A stretch of DNA of 64,000 nt, taken from assembly GCA_000466585.1 (NCBI GenBank), contig KE993501.1:1-64000 (forward strand). Direction: 5' to 3'. The notes beneath the pieces were generated by a model that saw only the letters and a program-made list of their open reading frames with translations, had not been told where the DNA came from and did not search any database. Made by a program: the position numbers and the translations under genes. The DNA comes from Clostridiales bacterium oral taxon 876 str. F0540. GTDB taxonomy: Bacteria > Bacillota > Clostridia > Clostridiales > Clostridiaceae. Below are positions 8,383 to 16,565 of this stretch, piece by piece; within the stretch, counting starts at the first letter, position 1, and each line of letters begins with the position of its first letter.

Positions 8383-8817
8383 TTGGAAAGTTATAAGTTT
8401 AGGCTGCAGAAACTACTTGATATGAGAGCTGATAAGGAAGAAGAAAGCAAAAGATTATTTAAGGAAGCACAGCTTGAAAGAGAAGGAGCTGAGCAGAAAT
8501 TAAATAGTCTTAAGAATGACTATAACAAATATAGAACTTCAGAAAGCAAAAATCTGGTGGAACAAAAGCTTAAGCATATGTATCTAAATGCTTTAAATCT
8601 TTCTATAGTTGAGGCTGATGCTGCATTAAAACAAAAAAATGAGAAGCTTGAAGAAAGAAGAGAACAGTTGAAGCAAAAACAGATTGAAAGAAAAACTGTT
8701 GAAACTCTTAAAGATAAGCAATTTAAAGCGTTTGCAAAGGAACAGGAGCTTATAGAACAAAAAACAAATGATGAATTTGCTTTATACGGATTTTTAAGAG
8801 CACGCGAAAGGAGGTGA
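8383..8817 (+). CDS. fliJ: Flagellar export protein FliJ
   Basis: FliJ is the gamma-like stalk of the export ATPase and helps pass export chaperones to the gate. The 144-residue product is almost wholly charged coiled coil, starting MESYKFRLQKLLDMRADKEEE, typical of Firmicute FliJ. The start is TTG at 8383; no ATG fits. It lies between fliI and fliK, the usual place. Confidence 0.88.
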   Translation: MESYKFRLQKLLDMRADKEEESKRLFKEAQLEREGAEQKLNSLKNDYNKYRTSESKNLVEQKLKHMYLNALNLSIVEADAALKQKNEKLEERREQLKQKQIERKTVETLKDKQFKAFAKEQELIEQKTNDEFALYGFLRARERR

Positions 8818-8821
8818 AAAA

Positions 8822-10189
8822 GTGGTAAACTCAGTGCCAACTACTACAATTAAAGTTCAAAATACAAATGATTCAAACAGCATAGCAAAAAATGATGCGC
8901 CAAAAGAAACAAAGAACAGTTTCAAGGATGTACTTCAGAATACAAAAGAATCAGAAGATAAGAATGTGCCTTATGTTAAAGAAAAAGGTTGTTCAGAGGA
9001 CGAAAAAGTTATAAAAGCTTTAGATGATCTTGATAAGAAATTAGAAAGTATGGATTTAAGTCAGATTATTAGTTTACTATCCCTTTTGAAGATTGATCCT
9101 AAAGATATACTAGATATTAAGGAAAACATGCAAAAAGGAAATTATGAGGATATACAGGCAATTGTTTCAAAGCTTATTGAAAACACTTCTGACAAGCAGA
9201 TAAATACTATTATTGAATTAATGCTTAATCAGAATTCTAAGCAAATTGATAGTAATATAAAAGCTTATGAAAAAGTCAATAGCAATGATGTTTTTGATAT
9301 TCTTCAAAATAATGAAGTTGTAAATACTTCTGATAGACAGTCTATTCAAGGTAAGATTGGAAATGAAACTGATTTAAAACGTGAAATTATAGCTATGCTT
9401 CATAAAAGGTTTGCAGAAGAAAATTTAAAACAATATAGCGAAAGGTCTAATGACAGCTTAGATTCTAAGGTAAATAAGATTTTACCTGAGCTTAAAAGCA
9501 AGGAATATGTTAATTTAGATAAAAAAGATTTATCAAACAAGGATAATACACTAGAATCAGAAAATTTAAGCAATGATAAAGTTAATTTTACTGAAGGAGT
9601 ATCTTTAAGAAGTACTGAAAAAGAAGATAAGTTGTTAAAAAATTTAGTTAATCAGGAGAAGCCAAAAGGAGTTAAGGACACTGCTGATAGTAAAATTACT
9701 AATGTTTTAGCTAGATTTGAAGTTTCGAACTTAAACAAACAGGAAGTTGTAATTGATAAGCCGGTAATAAATAGGACAAGTATGAATATGGACTTAATAA
9801 AAGCTGTTAAATATATGGATCTCAATAATCTTAAGGAACTTTCTGTTAAAGTAATGCCTAAGGATTTAGGACAAATAATTATTAGACTTACTATGGATAA
9901 CGGTATTATGAAAGCAAATATTACTGCAAACAGCAAAGAAACCTATGATTTATTAAATTCTCAACTTCCGACAATAAGCAATCAGCTATCAGAACAGAAC
10001 TTATCGATACAAAGCTTTAGTTTAAGCTTAGGAAATGGTGATAACTTTCTGTTTAGCGGAAACGAAGGAAACTCTGGAGAAGGACAAAAGCAGAAGCAGA
10101 AGTCATATGGAGTGGATGCGATTGAAGATGATAATGCCAATTTTGAATCTGAAGTAGGGATAGATAGCAAAGTTAATTTATTAGCGTAA
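8822..10189 (+). CDS. fliK: Flagellar hook-length control protein FliK
   Basis: FliK measures hook length and switches export from hook to filament substrates. The 455-residue protein has a long, Asn/Ser/Lys-rich, low-complexity N-terminal ruler and a conserved Flg_hook domain at about residues 335-400 (LKELSVKVMPKDLGQIIIRL, then the LLNSQLPTISNQLSEQNL helix). The start is GTG at 8822 with a strong AAAGGAGGTG RBS located in the end of fliJ. Length varies widely in the family, so identification rests on the C-terminal domain and on position before flgD. Confidence 0.88.
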   Translation: MVNSVPTTTIKVQNTNDSNSIAKNDAPKETKNSFKDVLQNTKESEDKNVPYVKEKGCSEDEKVIKALDDLDKKLESMDLSQIISLLSLLKIDPKDILDIKENMQKGNYEDIQAIVSKLIENTSDKQINTIIELMLNQNSKQIDSNIKAYEKVNSNDVFDILQNNEVVNTSDRQSIQGKIGNETDLKREIIAMLHKRFAEENLKQYSERSNDSLDSKVNKILPELKSKEYVNLDKKDLSNKDNTLESENLSNDKVNFTEGVSLRSTEKEDKLLKNLVNQEKPKGVKDTADSKITNVLARFEVSNLNKQEVVIDKPVINRTSMNMDLIKAVKYMDLNNLKELSVKVMPKDLGQIIIRLTMDNGIMKANITANSKETYDLLNSQLPTISNQLSEQNLSIQSFSLSLGNGDNFLFSGNEGNSGEGQKQKQKSYGVDAIEDDNANFESEVGIDSKVNLLA

Positions 10190-10213
10190 ATTGTGAAAAG
10201 GAGGATATTTATT

Positions 10214-10654
10214 ATGGCAGAAAATGTAACTGATACTAAAGCATATAATACTGGGCAAGTAAGTAGCACAACCACAGCGAAAGGTACTAAAATTGTAAAA
10301 GATACTAATGAAATGGATAAAAACGCATTTTTGAGGATACTAACTGCAGAACTTTCAAATCAGGATCCGGAAAATACAAAGGATTCTACGGCTTATGTTG
10401 CACAGATGGCACAGTTTGCGTCATTGGAGCAGATGGCAAACTTAAACAGCACTATGAGTATTGTAAGTGCATCAAGCTTAATTGGAAGATCAGTAAAATT
10501 AAATGCGGTAGATGATAATGGAAAACAGTATGTAGGTACTGTTTTAGGAGCAAAAAAGGATGGTAACAGCATAAACCTCAACATTCAAGTACAAGAAAAC
10601 GGAAAAGCAGTATCAAAAGAGTTTCCATATTCAAGTGTCTTAGAAATTTATTAA
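10214..10654 (+). CDS. flgD: Flagellar hook-capping protein FlgD
   Basis: FlgD caps the growing hook and promotes FlgE assembly. The conserved N-terminal motif (MDKNAFLRILTAELSNQDPE, about residues 35-54) and the following ASLEQM block are clear. At 146 residues it is a short form lacking the extended tudor/FnIII region of enteric proteins, as in many Firmicutes. The frame also opens at 10193 (GTG); the ATG at 10214 is chosen for its RBS AAGGAGGA (10198-10205). Confidence 0.92.
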   Translation: MAENVTDTKAYNTGQVSSTTTAKGTKIVKDTNEMDKNAFLRILTAELSNQDPENTKDSTAYVAQMAQFASLEQMANLNSTMSIVSASSLIGRSVKLNAVDDNGKQYVGTVLGAKKDGNSINLNIQVQENGKAVSKEFPYSSVLEIY

Positions 10655-10670
10655 TAAGGGAAAGTAAGTT

Positions 10671-11057
10671 ATGAGTTATAGAGTTATCAATGGTAAGCTG
10701 TACTCTATTGATGATTATGCTAAATTACCATATGATGTACAAAACAAAGCAAATGAGGATACTAGTTTTAAACAAATACTATCAAAAGAGATTAACAAAA
10801 AGGATGGCTTTGTAATATCAAATCATGCTGCAGAAAGACTTAGGGATAGAAATATTACTTTAAATGAGAGCGATATGAATAAGCTAAATGATGGAATTAA
10901 TAAAGCGCTTGAAAAGGGTGCTTCAGAATCCTTGATTTTATATAAAGATATAGCGTTTTTAACAAGTATTAAAAATAGGACAATAATTACTGCTGTAGAC
11001 AAAGAAAACAGTAAAGGTAATGTTTTCACTAATATTGACAGTGTTGTACTTTTATAA
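10671..11057 (+). CDS. Flagellar operon protein (TIGR02530-like)
   Basis: This 128-residue protein matches the small family found between flgD and flgE in many Firmicutes. The diagnostic centre is SNHAAERLRDRNI (about residues 50-62), followed by a conserved helix and a beta-rich end (IAFLTSIKNRTIITAVDKEN). It has no signal peptide or membrane segment. Its function is not established; constant position suggests a role in hook assembly. Its stop lies at the base of a pair of hairpins leading into flgE. Confidence 0.85.
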   Translation: MSYRVINGKLYSIDDYAKLPYDVQNKANEDTSFKQILSKEINKKDGFVISNHAAERLRDRNITLNESDMNKLNDGINKALEKGASESLILYKDIAFLTSIKNRTIITAVDKENSKGNVFTNIDSVVLL

Positions 11058-11110
11058 AAGGCAGGACCTTAAATAGGATGCCTTACTTTGTGGAATGACG
11101 GAAGCAAAGT
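11058..11110 (+). other. Two adjacent stem-loops with GGA-containing loops upstream of flgE
   Basis: Hairpin I pairs AAGGCA (11058-11063) with TGCCTT (11079-11084). Hairpin II begins on the very next base and pairs ACTTTG (11085-11090) with CAAAGT (11105-11110). Both loops carry two GGA motifs (11064, 11076; 11092, 11100). There is no T-run, so these are not terminators. GGA in a hairpin loop is the known recognition feature of CsrA; binding here is inference. Confidence 0.5.
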
Positions 11111-11144
11111 TATATTTAATAAGTTAAATAAGGGAGGCAAATAA

Positions 11145-12173
11145 ATGTTAAGATCATTATATTCAGGAATATCAGGTATGAAAGTAAATCAAACAAAGCT
11201 TGATGTTATAGGTAACAATATAGCTAATGTAGGTACAACTTCTTTTAAAGGGGCGAGAGTTAGATTTCAGGATATGCTAAGTCAAAACGTATCTCAAGCG
11301 CTAGGACCTGGATTAAATCAAGGTGGAGTTAATCCTAGACAAGTAGGACTTGGAGTTCAAATGGCTGGTATTGATACTATGGTTGCCCAAGGGATGATGC
11401 AGCCTACTAGCAGAAATCTCGATGTTGCAATAGACGGAGATGGTTACTTTATGGTAGGTACAGGTGAAGTTCCTGCAAGTAATGCTGCTGGAGTTGTTAT
11501 AAGTAATGGTAAAATTACAAATGCAGATAACATGGCAGTACAGTATACTAGAGATGGTTCCTTTACTCTTGATGAGAAGGGTAATTTACTGACTTCAGAT
11601 GGAAACAGAGTATTAGGATATGCACTAGTTCAAACAATTACTAATGGCGGAGTAACTACAACAACAAATAGTATAGACTATAGTACAAATGGGTCATTAA
11701 ATTTTGTTGATCTTAATGATGGCGCAAATAAACCAGTGGCTAGTAATGCACTAGTTCCACTAAAGGTTCCAGACAGTGTTATTAAAAATGGAAAAGAAAT
11801 GAGAATAAAAACCTTCTCTATAGGTAAAGATGGTGTAATTTCAGCAGTACTTGAAGATGGTTCAGTATCAGGTCTTGGACAGCTAGCAATGTCTTCTTTT
11901 AAGAACCCTGCTGGTTTATCAAAGGTTGGTAAAAATCTTTATGACAGATCAGCAAACTCTGGTGAACCAATTGTGAGAAGCGGGTTAAACGCAGCTACTG
12001 ACAACAGCAAGGGGTATGGCGATATGCTTCAGGGTATGCTTGAAATGTCAAATGTGGATTTAGCAGAACAATTTACTGACATGATTGTAACTAGCAGAGC
12101 CTTTCAGGCAAATTCTAAGACTATAACTACTGGTGATGAAATCCTTCAGGATATTTTGAATTTAAAGAGATAG
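11145..12173 (+). CDS. flgE: Flagellar hook protein FlgE
   Basis: FlgE polymerises into the hook joining rod and filament. The N-terminal axial motif (LRSLYSGISGMKVNQTKLDV, then GNNIANVGTTSFKGARVRF) and the C-terminal helix (SNVDLAEQFTDMIVTSRAFQ, ending TTGDEILQDILNLKR) are diagnostic, and FlgE-type middle blocks (DGDGYFMVG, YTRDGSFTLDEKGNLLTSDG) are present. Length 342 is short for a hook protein. RBS GGGAGGC precedes the ATG. It ends the first flagellar segment before an attenuator-like region. Confidence 0.93.
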   Translation: MLRSLYSGISGMKVNQTKLDVIGNNIANVGTTSFKGARVRFQDMLSQNVSQALGPGLNQGGVNPRQVGLGVQMAGIDTMVAQGMMQPTSRNLDVAIDGDGYFMVGTGEVPASNAAGVVISNGKITNADNMAVQYTRDGSFTLDEKGNLLTSDGNRVLGYALVQTITNGGVTTTTNSIDYSTNGSLNFVDLNDGANKPVASNALVPLKVPDSVIKNGKEMRIKTFSIGKDGVISAVLEDGSVSGLGQLAMSSFKNPAGLSKVGKNLYDRSANSGEPIVRSGLNAATDNSKGYGDMLQGMLEMSNVDLAEQFTDMIVTSRAFQANSKTITTGDEILQDILNLKR

Positions 12174-12455
12174 TATAAATATTAATTAGTATTTAGGCTG
12201 GATAAATTTATTAATCTATTTGCTAATTTGGTTGTATAATAAAATGCAGACTAAGTAATTCCAAAGTTAACAGTAATAAAGCAGTTGTAAAAATAAGTGT
12301 TAACGGATACAATAAGATTAGTAAATTTATCTGGCACACTGATTAAAATTATCGTTGTATTTATAATTAGGTTTATATTCAACACAACGGTTTCAGTATG
12401 CCAGATTTATTTTTTTAGGCTTAATATACTATAATAAATTTTGGAGGATTTTAAT
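12174..12455 (+). promoter_or_regulatory. Attenuator-like region between flgE and flbD
   Basis: No ORF is found here. Segment B (12322-12335) can pair with segment A (12197-12210) over 14 consecutive positions, two of them G-U. The same bases can instead form a hairpin with segment C: 12329-12342 pairs with 12393-12406 at 13 of 14 positions, with an inner CGTTGT/ACAACG stem (12353-12358/12384-12389). The A:B and B:C pairings exclude each other. B:C is followed by a T-rich run (12406-12416), like an intrinsic terminator. This layout resembles an antiterminator/terminator switch controlling flbD and the genes downstream. Confidence 0.55.
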
Positions 12456-12647
12456 ATGATAAAGCTTACAGGGCTTAACAATAAAGAACTTATATTAAAT
12501 GCTGAACATATAGAAAAGCTTGAAGCTGTACCTGAAAGTTTAATAACTTTGACCAATGGGAATAAGTATCTTGTACGTGAAAGCAATGAAGAAATTATTA
12601 ATAAGGTTTTAGAATATAAAAACAAGATACTAAGGTTTGGCTTGTAA
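12456..12647 (+). CDS. flbD: Flagellar FlbD-family protein
   Basis: The 63-residue product (MIKLTGLNNKELILNAEHIE, then the NGNKYLVRESNEEIINKVLEYK block) is the small FlbD family of Firmicute and spirochaete flagellar operons, unrelated to the Caulobacter regulator of that name. The start at 12456 follows TTGGAGG with good spacing; the frame opens slightly earlier. In most relatives motA and motB stand between flbD and fliL, but here fliL follows directly. The exact function is unknown. Confidence 0.9.
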   Translation: MIKLTGLNNKELILNAEHIEKLEAVPESLITLTNGNKYLVRESNEEIINKVLEYKNKILRFGL

Positions 12648-12683
12648 ATATATAAGTAGCAAATTAATAAAGGAGATTTAGAG

Positions 12684-13223
12684 ATGGCTGAGAAGAAAGA
12701 GAAAAAAGAAAAGGAAAAAGGAAAGGGAGGTCTGTTTAAGGTAATAATAGTAGTTTTGCTTATACTAGTTGTTTTAGGATTAGGATTTACTGGGTATTTA
12801 CTCTTAACAAATAAAAAGTCCGCTGATGAGGCTGCAACTACGCAGAAGACACAAACTGCAAAAAACTTAAACTCTATGGAAGCTGTTAATGCATTAAATG
12901 AAATTTCTTCAAGCACTTACGGGATGGATGAGTTTTTAGTTAATCTTGCTGATGAAGGTGGAAAAAGATATTTTAAGGTGAAGCTAACCCTTGGCTATGA
13001 ACCAACAAAAAAGAAAGAAAAAGAAATGGCTGCAGAATTTGAGACTAAAAAGCCAGTATTAAGAGATGCGATAAATAATATTTTAAGATCAAAGAAAACT
13101 ACAGATTTAGTTACACAAAAAAATATAGATGATTTGAAGAAGGAAATTTTGACTAAGATTAATCCTTATTTTGAAAATGGAAGGATTAATAACATTTACC
13201 TCACTGACATCTTAATTCAGTAA
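12684..13223 (+). CDS. fliL: Flagellar basal body-associated protein FliL
   Basis: FliL is a single-pass membrane protein that surrounds and stabilises the stator. The product (179 aa) has a very Lys/Glu-rich cytoplasmic N-terminus, one membrane helix at about residues 17-38, a low-complexity linker and the extracytoplasmic FliL domain (EFLVNLADEGGKRYFKVKLT onward, ending NNIYLTDILIQ). A well-placed AAAGGAG RBS precedes it. Its stator partners MotA/MotB are not encoded nearby. Confidence 0.92.
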   Translation: MAEKKEKKEKEKGKGGLFKVIIVVLLILVVLGLGFTGYLLLTNKKSADEAATTQKTQTAKNLNSMEAVNALNEISSSTYGMDEFLVNLADEGGKRYFKVKLTLGYEPTKKKEKEMAAEFETKKPVLRDAINNILRSKKTTDLVTQKNIDDLKKEILTKINPYFENGRINNIYLTDILIQ

Positions 13224-13233
13224 AGGAGAAGAT

Positions 13234-13581
13234 ATGGACTTAAGCTTTTTATATATGATTCTTAAGATAGTTGTATTTCTTCCTTTTATTCTTTTTTTAT
13301 TTTATCTTTCTGTTAAGTTTGGAGGAAGCAAGCTTCAGAAGATTCAAAACGGTAAATTTATTAAAGTTCTCGATAGAGTTTCTTTGTCAAAAGAAAACAG
13401 TTTAGTGGTAGTTAAAATTGGCCAAAAAGGATATGTGCTGTCTTCTTCAACAGGCAAGATAGAAACTCTCTTAGAACTTAAGGAAGAGGAACTTTTAAAA
13501 ATTGAAGAAACTAAAGAGATTCCTGAATACGCAAGTCTTAAAGAATTTTATCAAAAAGTAATCAAAAAGAAGGAAGATTAA
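13234..13581 (+). CDS. fliO: Flagellar biosynthesis protein FliO (FliZ-like)
   Basis: FliO assists assembly of the FliP ring in the export gate. The 115-residue product has an N-terminal membrane helix (about residues 6-26) followed by the small FliO domain (KFIKVLDRVSLSKENSLVVV, then GQKGYVLSSSTGKIETL) and a charged tail. It is followed at once by fliP, the constant arrangement in this operon. FliO proteins diverge strongly; the call rests on topology, the short domain and position. Confidence 0.85.
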   Translation: MDLSFLYMILKIVVFLPFILFLFYLSVKFGGSKLQKIQNGKFIKVLDRVSLSKENSLVVVKIGQKGYVLSSSTGKIETLLELKEEELLKIEETKEIPEYASLKEFYQKVIKKKED

Positions 13582-13583
13582 AT

Positions 13584-14351
13584 ATGAAGAAAAAATATGG
13601 CATATTCGCTGTACTATTTATGGTTTCTTTAATATTTCTACTAGGATATAAAGTACAAGCTGCACCTGCTGATATACCTATTCCTAAGGTTAATATTTCA
13701 GTGGATGGAGCCAATACTCCAAAGGAATATGTAGATAATATAAAACTGTTAATAATGCTCACAGTTCTATCCTTGCTGCCTTCTATCATCATAATGATGA
13801 CAAGCTTTATAAGAATTTCTATAGTATTTTCATTCTTGAGAAGTGCCATTGGTACTCAGCAGGCTCCACCAAATCAGGTGTTAATTGGACTAGCAATATT
13901 TTTAACAATATTTATAATGACACCAACCTTCAACGCAGTTAACAATAATGCGGTTAAGCCTTACCTTGATAATAAGATAACTCAGCAGCAGGCAATTGAA
14001 GAGGGGTCAAAGCCCTTAAGGCAGTTTATGCTTAAAACCACAAGACAGAATGACTTGAAGCTATTCATTGATGTAGCAAAGGTACAGGGAGAAATAACTA
14101 AGGATAATGTTCCGCTCTATGTAGTAGTTCCAGCCTTTGTTATAAGTGAATTAAAGACGGCCTTCATAATCGGATTCTTATTATATATTCCTTTTTTAAT
14201 AATTGATTTAGTTGTTTCAAGCGTACTTCTTTCAATGGGTATGATGATGCTGCCGCCAGTTATGGTATCTCTTCCTTTTAAATTATTACTCTTCGTAATG
14301 GTTGATGGATGGCATCTGTTAGTTAAATCACTGATTATGGGCTTTTCGTAG
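13584..14351 (+). CDS. fliP: Flagellar export gate protein FliP
   Basis: FliP forms the core pentamer of the flagellar export gate. The 255-residue product has a cleavable signal peptide (about residues 1-27, ending YKVQAAPA), four membrane helices and the family signatures MTSFIRISIVFSFLRSAIGT, PPNQVLIGLAIFLTIF and SVLLSMGMMMLPPVMVSLPF. The gap to fliO is only 2 nt. Length and sequence are typical. Confidence 0.96.
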   Translation: MKKKYGIFAVLFMVSLIFLLGYKVQAAPADIPIPKVNISVDGANTPKEYVDNIKLLIMLTVLSLLPSIIIMMTSFIRISIVFSFLRSAIGTQQAPPNQVLIGLAIFLTIFIMTPTFNAVNNNAVKPYLDNKITQQQAIEEGSKPLRQFMLKTTRQNDLKLFIDVAKVQGEITKDNVPLYVVVPAFVISELKTAFIIGFLLYIPFLIIDLVVSSVLLSMGMMMLPPVMVSLPFKLLLFVMVDGWHLLVKSLIMGFS

Positions 14352-14409
14352 AATTGAATGCAGTAGTTAAATAAATATAGAAGTTTTAGTTTTAGGGGTG
14401 AGGGTTTTT

Positions 14410-14679
14410 ATGAGTGAAAATATGATTATATCTGTTTTAAAGGATGCTATTCAAACAGGACTTACAATTGCAGCACCGATACTTGTCATATCAATTATTG
14501 TGGGCTTGATTATTAGTATTTTCCAAGCTACTACACAAATTCAGGAGCAGACCTTAACCTTTGTTCCAAAACTTATTGCAGCAGCTGTAGTTGGCCTTAT
14601 AGCCGGTCCTTGGATGCTTCATACAGTTGTAAATTTCACAGAAAGGATATTTTCGTTAATTGCAAATGTAGCAAAATAG
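14410..14679 (+). CDS. fliQ: Flagellar export gate protein FliQ
   Basis: FliQ is the two-helix component of the export gate (FliP5-FliQ4-FliR1). With the ATG at 14410 it has exactly the usual 89 residues. The start GTG 14398 would place the start codon inside the RBS (GGGGTGAGG), so the ATG is preferred. Family motifs include VLKDAIQTGLTIAAPIL, IISIFQATTQIQEQTLTFVP and GPWMLHTVVNF. Confidence 0.94.
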   Translation: MSENMIISVLKDAIQTGLTIAAPILVISIIVGLIISIFQATTQIQEQTLTFVPKLIAAAVVGLIAGPWMLHTVVNFTERIFSLIANVAK

Positions 14680-14704
14680 AAAAAGGATATCAGGGTGATA
14701 AATA

Positions 14705-16534
14705 TTGATTAATATGGCATATTTCACGGCTTTGATACTTGTTTTTATTAGAATGATTGGATTTTTCGCAGTTGTGCCGATATTTTTCCCTAAAGGGCTT
14801 CCGAGTATTGCAAAGGTTGCCTTTACGCTTATCGTTGCATATATTTTATTACCAGGAATTAATTACTCGTCAGTAAATATAACAAGCAATTATATTTTAG
14901 TTTCTTTAATTATAAATGAAGTTATTACAGGAATTACACTTGGTTTCATAACAAACTTATGCTTTTTCAGTATTAAAATGGCAGGACAGTTTATAGATCA
15001 GCAGATAGGTTTTTCTATGATAAGTATGTTTGATCCAACAACAAACAGCAATAGTACTTTTATAGAAAATATCTTGTACTGGTGCAGCTTGATATTATTT
15101 TTTACTATTGATGGTCATCACATGCTCATAAGGGCATTAGTAGAGAGCTTTAATTCAATATCTCTTGGTAAATTCATATTATCAGGGGGAAGCATAGATT
15201 TAATCATAAATGCTTTTATACAGTTCTTTGCTATAGGATTGAAAATTGCAATACCACTGGTATTGATTATTCTTATAACAGATATAACTTTAGGACTAAT
15301 AGGAAGGGCAGTACCCCAAATTAATCTAATGATATTAGGTCTGCCTATAAAGATATTAGTTGGACTTACTTGTTTTGTGCTGGCACTGCCCCTATTATTA
15401 AATATGATTTCAAATTCCTTTGGAAACATGCAGGATCTTTTAAAAGGAATATTTAAGGTAGTGCCTTTTATAGTAGTTTTTGCATCAGAAGATAAAACAG
15501 AGGAAGCTACGCCAAAGAAAAAGAGCGATGCAAGAAAGAAAGGTCAGGTAGCTAGAAGCAAGGAAGTTAATTTAGCACTTACTATGCTTGCTGCAACTCT
15601 GGTACTTTTAGCAATAGGAAGCTATGCAGGAAACAGTTTGAAAGATACAATGCAAATGTTTTTAAATAACTACCTATTAACAAATTTAGATTATAATAGT
15701 CTTCAAAGTATAACATTAACAGCACTTTGGAGAATAGCCTTAGTAATTTTGCCTATTATAGTACCTATCATGATAATGGGTGTGCTTGCTAACTTTATTC
15801 AGGTAGGATTTATGGTAACTTCTGAGCCTCTAAAGCCTCAGCTTTCAAAAATAAATCCTTTAAAAGGACTTAAAAGAATATTTTCCTTTAGAACTCTTAT
15901 AGAAACAATAAAAAACTTAATCATTGTTTCAATTCTAGCTTATGTTGGTTATGGCTTTATAAGAGATAATTACAGCTATATTATGCAGATGGGAAGCTTG
16001 AAGGTAGGTGCAGTACCTGCCGCCTTTGGAAAAATAGTTATGAGCATATTTTCTAAAATAACTATAATAATGGTTGTTGTAGCATCTGCTGATTACCTCT
16101 ACCAAAGATATCAATATAATAAAGAACTTAAAATGACAAAGCAGGAAATAAAGGAAGAGTTTAAGCAGCAGGAAGGAGATCCACAGATTAAAGGAAAGAT
16201 AAAGCAAAGGCAAAGAGAGATGGCTTCGAGGAGAATGATGCAGGCTGTGCCTGATGCCACAGTAGTAGTTACAAATCCTACTCATATAGCTTGTGCATTA
16301 AGGTATAAAGATGGGGAGGATAGTGCTCCTATTCTTGTTGCAAAAGGTGCAGATAACTTAGCTATTAAGATAAAGGAAGTTGCAAAGGAAAATAACGTTC
16401 CAATAATTGAAAACAGAGCTTTAGCAAGACTAATATATGCAGAGGTAGATATAGAATCTTCTATACCTGCTGAAATGTATCAGGCTGTTGCGGAGGTTTT
16501 AGCTTTAGTTTATAAAATGAAGAAGAAAAAGTAG
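14705..16534 (+). CDS. fliR-flhB: Fused flagellar export proteins FliR-FlhB
   Basis: This single 609-residue ORF joins two export-gate proteins that are separate in most bacteria. Residues 1 to about 258 are FliR (six membrane helices, block GITLGFITNLCFFSIKMAGQ). Residues from about 260 are FlhB, beginning SEDKTEEATPKKKSDARKKG, with four membrane helices and the autocleavage motif NPTH at about 524-527. No stop or frameshift lies between them, so the fusion is real; such fusions are known from clostridia. FlhB controls the switch of export substrate after NPTH self-cleavage. The start is TTG at 14705 (spacing to GGGTG fits); ATG 14714 is the alternative. Confidence 0.95.
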   Translation: MINMAYFTALILVFIRMIGFFAVVPIFFPKGLPSIAKVAFTLIVAYILLPGINYSSVNITSNYILVSLIINEVITGITLGFITNLCFFSIKMAGQFIDQQIGFSMISMFDPTTNSNSTFIENILYWCSLILFFTIDGHHMLIRALVESFNSISLGKFILSGGSIDLIINAFIQFFAIGLKIAIPLVLIILITDITLGLIGRAVPQINLMILGLPIKILVGLTCFVLALPLLLNMISNSFGNMQDLLKGIFKVVPFIVVFASEDKTEEATPKKKSDARKKGQVARSKEVNLALTMLAATLVLLAIGSYAGNSLKDTMQMFLNNYLLTNLDYNSLQSITLTALWRIALVILPIIVPIMIMGVLANFIQVGFMVTSEPLKPQLSKINPLKGLKRIFSFRTLIETIKNLIIVSILAYVGYGFIRDNYSYIMQMGSLKVGAVPAAFGKIVMSIFSKITIIMVVVASADYLYQRYQYNKELKMTKQEIKEEFKQQEGDPQIKGKIKQRQREMASRRMMQAVPDATVVVTNPTHIACALRYKDGEDSAPILVAKGADNLAIKIKEVAKENNVPIIENRALARLIYAEVDIESSIPAEMYQAVAEVLALVYKMKKKK

Positions 16535-16565
16535 AAGGCTTAATTGATACAGGGGTGAAATAAAT

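Noticed and set aside
12428..12440. TATAAT just before flbD as a promoter
   Set aside because: It lies about 20 nt from the ATG, so the transcript would start in or at the RBS, and no -35 box is visible.
15118..15429. Other antisense ORFs over flagellar, mur and hyp genes
   Set aside because: All overlap well-supported genes and show no motifs or RBS.
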